Shown here one piece after another: positions 45,001-48,628 of a stretch of 48,628 bases of DNA. The DNA lies in the NCBI GenBank assembly GCA_937146725.1, contig CAKZRU010000117.1, forward strand, positions 1 through 48,628, in the 5' to 3' direction. A program made the translations under genes and the position numbers. How positions within the stretch are numbered: the stretch's first letter is position 1; every line of letters starts with the position of its first letter. Origin of the DNA: an uncultured Myxococcales bacterium (GTDB lineage Bacteria > Myxococcota_A > Bradymonadia > UBA7976 > VGTA01). The notes under the pieces are model-generated. The model made no database searches. It saw only the letters and a program-made list of their open reading frames with translations, and was not told the DNA's origin.

Positions 45001-47624
45001 TACTGAAAGGCTAAAAGACCTTCTTGCTTTTTCTCGTGTTGTTTGGCCTGACAGCGCGTTTGGTCAACAGGTAATTCTGCAAGCTTGAAATCTCGCGCTG
45101 CTTCTTCAAAACGACCTAACTCTTCATAGATTTCAGCTGCTTTATCATACGCTCTCCCAAGATGATATAACTCGGCAGCATGTGCCTTTTCACCCTCTAT
45201 ATAACGTTGATAAGCAACCTCTACCCAATCCTGATCATCTTGGGCATTGTGTAGCTGAGTTAATAGACCAAAGCGACTCTCCTCACAGGGCAAAATAAGC
45301 CAATCATTTTCTCGATGGTCACCGGCTGTATATCTATGCTCTATAGTTTTAGGATTAAAGGGCTTTAAAAATCGTTCTTCAGCAAGAGCATCTGTCCAAA
45401 CAAAGATCATGGATACTTTTGAACGAGTGGTTGTGACATAAAGTTGGTTATATTCAAAGTCTCTAATGCCTTCAATCTCACTATTGGGTCTTGGTTGATC
45501 AATACTTAAGACTAAGTCAAACTCCAAGCCTTTCACTTCCAATGGGCTATAAATACGTTCTAAAGACTCAGGATGCTCAGATTGCTTTCTAAAATATTCC
45601 CGTAGATCATTTTTTAGTCGTTGTTTTTGGTTTTCATCATATAAAATGACACACAAAGAAGGTACCTTAACTAATAAATCATGAATGATTTTAGTTAACT
45701 TTGTCGCCTCTTCGATTACCAATGAATGTGGTTCCCAAGTCCAAGGGTGATCACTTGCATTTGTTTCTCGATGATCAATTTCAATTTCTACCGCCCTTTT
45801 AAATCCCCGTTGGTTGAGTTCGGTTTGTAAATCGCTAGAAAGTAAGGTCCATTGATTTTGCTGTTTAAGCTTTAAAATATAATTAGCCAAGCCCTGAACA
45901 GGCAAAGGGTTTCGGTAATTAATTGAAAGATAGAGAATCTCTTTTTCAAGAGGATCAATGGAACTTTGCTGATTGTAATTAGGGCTGTAATGATGAGAGT
46001 CATTTTGCTGAGCGATACGCTGATTTCTCTGTTCTCGCCACCAGATCACTTCTTTCACTCGATCCCATTTAAACCCACTCGGATTAACGATTTGATTTTC
46101 ATCCCCTGCAAACATCCAGGACTTTGGTTGTGGAACAAGCAAGGAAAGTAGCTGTAACTCAAGCTGGGTAAAGTCTTGGATTTCATCGATGAGTAAAACA
46201 TTGTAATCATGGTCCGGATGCCATTGCTCTTCTTGCATTAATATTTTGATACAAGCATCAAATCGATCCCCACCACATTCCTGAATATCGATACGATATT
46301 TTTCAATCGCACCTTCAATATCATCTTGATCACTGAGAAATCTCATATCCTTAGAGTAACGATGGCTACTGACTAAATTACTTCGTAAAGCTTCATGAAG
46401 CTCATTACTCTTTGATCTAAGACGTTTTTTAAGATTTACTTCTTTTTCTTGCTGCTCAAGTTTAATTTTACGTGCTTCTACCTTAAGATCTTGTGCTTTG
46501 TTGGATTTGCCGTCGTTTCTGTAGTTTAGATGCCTGGCTGCATATTCTTTATCTCGTTGCAGACGTCTGTCTTTTTTTCTTAGTTTTTGCTTACTTGTTT
46601 CTTGAGTCTGCTCTTGTTGCACTTCTGGGGTGAGTTTAACTTCGGTTTCTTGCATTGTCGCATTGATATCGACCTTTAGGACACGATCTAGTTCAGACTG
46701 AAGCCTAAGTTGCTCTTGGTGGAGCTCTTGATAATGATCAACGTCGACTCGTCCCTTCCACATACCTCTAAACTCGGCCCATGCTGCTTCACGCTTACGT
46801 TCGGGAAAATGGCCAATAAACTTACTTTTCGCAAGCGAAGGAGAGGCATAAGCAGTATCTTCAATATTCATGCGTTCTCGAAGATATAAAATCACTTCAT
46901 CAAAGGTTTTGATATGCTTCATCACATCATCAAGTCGCGGATGCCCATGCAACATAGTCCGGCAATAATCTGCAAGTTTTTTATGGTATGTGACTAGGAT
47001 CGGTCTTTCTCCGAGTTCAATCAGATGAATGAGCTTGTAAATAAGCAAGGTTGTTTTACCACTACCGCCTCCACCAGATAATAACTGTGGCCGTGTTCCT
47101 ACACCATCCATCGCTTGTAAGATTTGCTCATCGCTTAAAGCCAATTTACCACGTATCCATTGCTTAGCTTCTTGATTATAGTTTAGTTCACGAAAAGCTG
47201 GTGGACGAACCCCATGCCAGGCAAATGTGCTAACACCTACTTCCACCGGTTTATTATTATTACCGTATAGCTCACTCGGCTCATCATCTTTAAACCTAAG
47301 CCTTTTAAATCGATCTCCGGTGATACGACTTACCCGTTTGAAAACATGATCATGATCACCCAAAGCCCAAATTACGATCGCTGAACCACCCACATGATCT
47401 GCATAAGACCAACATAAACGTAGATCCTTTGAAACTTCATTTTCATAGATCTTATACTCAGTCCCACATCCCTTTATCGAATGCCTAGCAATTCCTTGTG
47501 GGTCATAACAAAGCTTGGTAAAAATGGAATTATACTTATCTTCAAATGACTTATACTGCTTCAGTTGCTTGAGACAATCATTAGTAATTAATAAGATACG
47601 ACCAGAATTACCCTGCGATTGCAT
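42048..47624 (-). CDS. Giant UvrD-like SF1 helicase with RelE/ParE-like N-terminus
   Basis: A 1858-aa protein. Numbering from the ATG at 47630, residues about 10-110 resemble the RelE/ParE toxin fold (KDLRLCWSYAD...AIVIWALGDHDHVFKRV). The superfamily 1 ATPase follows: Walker A GGGGSGKTT (186-194), Walker B LLIDEIQDF (479-487), motif III AGDENQIV (508-515), motif IV INYRNP, motif V VKGLEFDLVL (699-708) and motif VI YVTTTRSK (731-738). A Lys/Glu-rich coiled segment at about 300-420 is inserted between motifs I and II. A TPR-like part is at about 795-860. Residues about 870-1858 have no recognised domain apart from a coiled coil at about 1440-1560. I prefer ATG at 47624, with AGGG 6 nt upstream. 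A nucleic-acid motor is clear; a role in defence or repair is inference. Confidence 0.85.
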   Translation of the reverse strand: MQSQGNSGRILLITNDCLKQLKQYKSFEDKYNSIFTKLCYDPQGIARHSIKGCGTEYKIYENEVSKDLRLCWSYADHVGGSAIVIWALGDHDHVFKRVSRITGDRFKRLRFKDDEPSELYGNNNKPVEVGVSTFAWHGVRPPAFRELNYNQEAKQWIRGKLALSDEQILQAMDGVGTRPQLLSGGGGSGKTTLLIYKLIHLIELGERPILVTYHKKLADYCRTMLHGHPRLDDVMKHIKTFDEVILYLRERMNIEDTAYASPSLAKSKFIGHFPERKREAAWAEFRGMWKGRVDVDHYQELHQEQLRLQSELDRVLKVDINATMQETEVKLTPEVQQEQTQETSKQKLRKKDRRLQRDKEYAARHLNYRNDGKSNKAQDLKVEARKIKLEQQEKEVNLKKRLRSKSNELHEALRSNLVSSHRYSKDMRFLSDQDDIEGAIEKYRIDIQECGGDRFDACIKILMQEEQWHPDHDYNVLLIDEIQDFTQLELQLLSLLVPQPKSWMFAGDENQIVNPSGFKWDRVKEVIWWREQRNQRIAQQNDSHHYSPNYNQQSSIDPLEKEILYLSINYRNPLPVQGLANYILKLKQQNQWTLLSSDLQTELNQRGFKRAVEIEIDHRETNASDHPWTWEPHSLVIEEATKLTKIIHDLLVKVPSLCVILYDENQKQRLKNDLREYFRKQSEHPESLERIYSPLEVKGLEFDLVLSIDQPRPNSEIEGIRDFEYNQLYVTTTRSKVSMIFVWTDALAEERFLKPFNPKTIEHRYTAGDHRENDWLILPCEESRFGLLTQLHNAQDDQDWVEVAYQRYIEGEKAHAAELYHLGRAYDKAAEIYEELGRFEEAARDFKLAELPVDQTRCQAKQHEKKQEGLLAFQYWTEYAQAIPDFEGFWRTYPHVLSHKLGLKSLSMLDLRKQQALMNSLRFSENDALQSLPESKRSELIQQLSQKKRWWTLQTLNPTGLWADKHLCGEAKGASSEKAPLTQLRRLKQSPDFQKLKLIAERPELAIEQLFDYENDQLGSTQTTLSISDLEFLLGVTSHFEHRLPYQNGERHKKLRNLNKQDPFEFPWKQMSRIAQLDTSENVYKLNLQINIKSMSLLTASRLTNRFYSKNRLHQPSYTRKAITLSFDGLYYLFPEIKPIRGLGRTGIFRRHSDLKKTKFTFHTFSPSLERMFHFAGFEPTANRGEEGKYASNALLNLEKIDGFGSKHCIQIFTETESIQQDLKKLIELMPFLRISHSPTRLAAAEKFGELWVDLVYLCSEYFRDGCLTEVISPLDHNLLEILGAQTLESLPNFIQQINQNAYSELLRQLDSSSGHTLNHVRSSQAHILRYLFAIATQAEVLFLRGTWAYFINDRLKNADSVGGFGHVFLKAAHCHWVNLTLVPIYGIVNALEHYQYKRTESEKPALKTLQDQLDQYAEPLEEAEKSLKAANEQLKQAEELYQTTFAQIGIINTENVSLKDLKKQVTLAQELKKHAEQKLKDTLKPIHKLKRSQEDLSQTLERSKLRLEHLKTQQKVSQWLLHSAEVVSEGPQLTDELFTKLKKLNRSALEWSFILFRIGHNELLKLLPLLNSYRKINDLNPMSESDLSFSYRGTPIKRKGYDKLWFDSYQKHHNEFGNVPVTQTSSERTQDLHLPKAHEMLKFAISQAYTPLAMELLDNAFYFKELKQDLEKLPTLDDEALRDIKASLNSLKVTPRGQTLPWIEHVFAMLEGDYNGLVCSELKHWRREVIRGFAHHVSQTTEPESSQKPHLPSMLKNSLIELVCFWDSLTLDQQEAALESLERLDQVWDDPFFKCVNGLFISKDPLLLAQSYEAGEHWVLFSQSARSLFAHYSDHSPNNKTINLLKEASRAFAELAY

Positions 47625-47685
47625 AAACATCCCTTTTCAAAGATTGATAAGATTAGGAGATGATGCTGAGTTATGACAAATATGA

Positions 47686-47699
47686 TGAGTCTAGACTCA
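47686..47699. promoter_or_regulatory. Perfect 14-bp palindrome upstream of the helicase gene
   Basis: TGAGTCTAGACTCA is its own reverse complement and lies 62 nt upstream of the helicase start, where an operator would be expected. It is flanked by further pairing arms TGCTGAG and CTCAGCA. It shares the TGAGTC half-site with the palindrome in front of the YgiQ-family gene. Confidence 0.4.
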
Positions 47700-47720
47700 G
47701 CAATCGTTATTCTCAATTAG

Positions 47721-47879
47721 GGTTTCACCGTTTCTATTCCTTTTCAAGGTGATTTATTATTGGAACGTTACGATCCGGCCATTTGCGTAGAACCACAAGC
47801 TTGGCCCGATAGTCCAAGATTTGAACATTGCGGATCAATTTTGGTGGATGAGAATCAGCCTTATTTGCACAAAACCTAG
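47721..47879 (+). pseudogene. Possible C-terminal remnant, aldose-1-epimerase-like
   Basis: An open stretch of 52 codons, preceded by an in-frame TAG at 47718 and ending at TAG 47877-47879, has protein-like composition (GFTVSIPFQGDLLLERYD, PAICVEPQAWPDSPRF). The xICVEPQ..P segment resembles the C-terminal VEP(Q)T..PDAF region of aldose-1-epimerases. A short in-frame run beginning at ATG 47673 lies upstream of the TAG. There is no start of its own, so it is probably a relic, but the family assignment is weak. Confidence 0.35.
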
Positions 47880-48045
47880 TTCAAGTTTACAAGACTCATG
47901 TAGAAACTCATCTTGATTGAATATACCATTGCTTGGCCTTGCTCATATCTTTGAGATCACTTATGCTAGCTTGAGTATGAGGCAAGAGATAACCTACATA
48001 AGCGATAACCTACACGAGCGACAGCCAAGTATTGAGGTGCTGATT

Positions 48046-48628
48046 TTGGAAAAAAGAACTAAATTAAAAAAACAGCGACAGCCAAGTCACAAAGCCAACA
48101 TAAATACATTTAAACTCAAGTCTTATGTCTTGGCTTCTCTCACTTTTTTTGGGCTTTGTTTATTCTGTTTAAGCGCCTTTGCTGAGCCAAGTGAAGAAGA
48201 AGTCTTATTGAGTAAGCCACGAGGTTTATATTTGGGCGTAAAGCCGGGTGAACAGAATTATGCACCAGGTAAAAATCTCAAATCGAATGATGGCATTCAA
48301 AGAATTGTTTGGGTGGGCTTTCAAACTAGACGAGATCGGGCTCAAGTTTTTGTACAAACCGATGCTCCTCCTTTATTTGAGGTTGTAGAAAGTGACCCTA
48401 GAACGGTTGTCATCGACTTTCCAAATGCTCAACTGCATACGCGCAATGATAGCCGCACTTTAGACGTTGGCTATTTTCCCACCGTGGTGAGGTCTATTCG
48501 AGCAAGACAGGTTTCCAAAAACTTGGTGCGGCTAGTCATTCGGCTTCGTATGCCTTCTCGCTATCGCAAGAAAACCGATTCTAAGTTTTTGCATTTACTC
48601 TTTGATCCACCCAAAGAGCCCATTGATG
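48046..48628 (+). CDS. AMIN-domain exported protein, partial (runs off the window)
   Basis: The first 194 codons of a longer gene. TTG at 48046 is chosen because GAGGTG lies 6 nt upstream; GTG at 48037 is part of that site and ATG at 47977 has none. The encoded N-terminus is basic, then has a hydrophobic export segment (SYVLASLTFFGLCLFCLSAFA) with cleavage likely before EPSEEE. From about residue 85 the sequence IVWVGFQTRRDRAQVFVQTD and VVIDFPNAQLHTRNDSRTLD is an AMIN domain, which binds peptidoglycan or envelope components. AMIN domains occur in N-acetylmuramoyl-L-alanine amidases and PilQ secretins; which one this is depends on the missing part. Confidence 0.75.
   Translation, partial: MEKRTKLKKQRQPSHKANINTFKLKSYVLASLTFFGLCLFCLSAFAEPSEEEVLLSKPRGLYLGVKPGEQNYAPGKNLKSNDGIQRIVWVGFQTRRDRAQVFVQTDAPPLFEVVESDPRTVVIDFPNAQLHTRNDSRTLDVGYFPTVVRSIRARQVSKNLVRLVIRLRMPSRYRKKTDSKFLHLLFDPPKEPID

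Larger units (their letters stand above)
47625..48045. other. Intergenic region with palindrome and possible gene remnant
   Basis: This 421-bp region lies between the divergent helicase and AMIN-domain genes. It holds the palindrome TGAGTCTAGACTCA (47686-47699), nested in a wider inverted repeat TGCTGAG/CTCAGCA (47664-47670 and 47696-47702), and a protein-like open stretch at 47721-47879. A 13-nt sequence, GCGACAGCCAAGT, occurs at 48018-48030 and again at 48074-48086. Confidence 0.5.

Overview
The window is AT-rich, gene-dense bacterial chromosome. It shows no tRNA, rRNA, insertion sequence or CRISPR array that I can see. Secreted proteins built from thrombospondin type-3 (DxDxDGxxD) calcium repeats, with low-complexity AGTE/GGTE or MAGE linkers and in one case a Cys-plus-hydrophobic C-terminal sorting tail, suggest a Myxococcota/Bradymonadales-like (former Deltaproteobacteria) predatory or aquatic lineage. 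That placement is inference from protein style, not from a marker gene.

Layout. 1-409 is repeat-bearing non-coding DNA. 410-4243 holds a divergent pair of surface proteins: a collagen-like/P-domain mosaic and an AGTE-repeat lipoprotein. 4308-8449 has an orphan protein, an HD-domain phosphohydrolase and an exported leucine-rich-repeat protein. 8487-11991 carries a topB-tatD operon whose 3' end runs into a 19-bp minisatellite. 12186-14606 is a compact three-gene cluster of unknown function (PEGA-like exported protein, TPR plus PH-like protein, small membrane protein).

14632-21682 is a minus-strand catabolic operon, hydA-mmsA-aminotransferase-preT-preA. It encodes the reductive pyrimidine pathway (uracil to dihydrouracil to N-carbamoyl-beta-alanine, then beta-alanine to malonate semialdehyde to acetyl-CoA), but beta-ureidopropionase is absent. 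21880-24109 is a divergent RluA-type pseudouridine synthase and RNase D. 24106-28416 encodes a giant TSP3-repeat secreted protein with an internal domain duplication. 28678-33905 contains a TauD-like dioxygenase, a YgiQ-family radical SAM protein behind a perfect 8-bp-arm palindrome, and a phosphoglycerate-dehydrogenase-like enzyme.

34035-40388 is a minus-strand envelope group: guanylate kinase, a small lipoprotein, a penicillin-binding-protein-like protein that has lost the SxxK lysine and the KTG motif, and a 1211-aa lipoprotein whose transglutaminase-like domain has lost its Cys and His. Two adjacent probable pseudoenzymes of the cell envelope make this one of the more interesting segments. 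40781-42020 has an RsmJ-like methyltransferase, a decayed sulfatase-modifying-factor (SUMF1/FGE) fragment and a 52-aa DUF2256 zinc-ribbon protein with a GTG start. 42048-47624 encodes a giant (about 1858 aa) UvrD-like superfamily 1 helicase with a RelE/ParE-like N-terminus and about 1100 residues of unassigned C-terminal sequence; this is the best candidate for an undescribed system. The right edge has a possible aldose-epimerase-like remnant and the start of an AMIN-domain exported protein that runs off the window.
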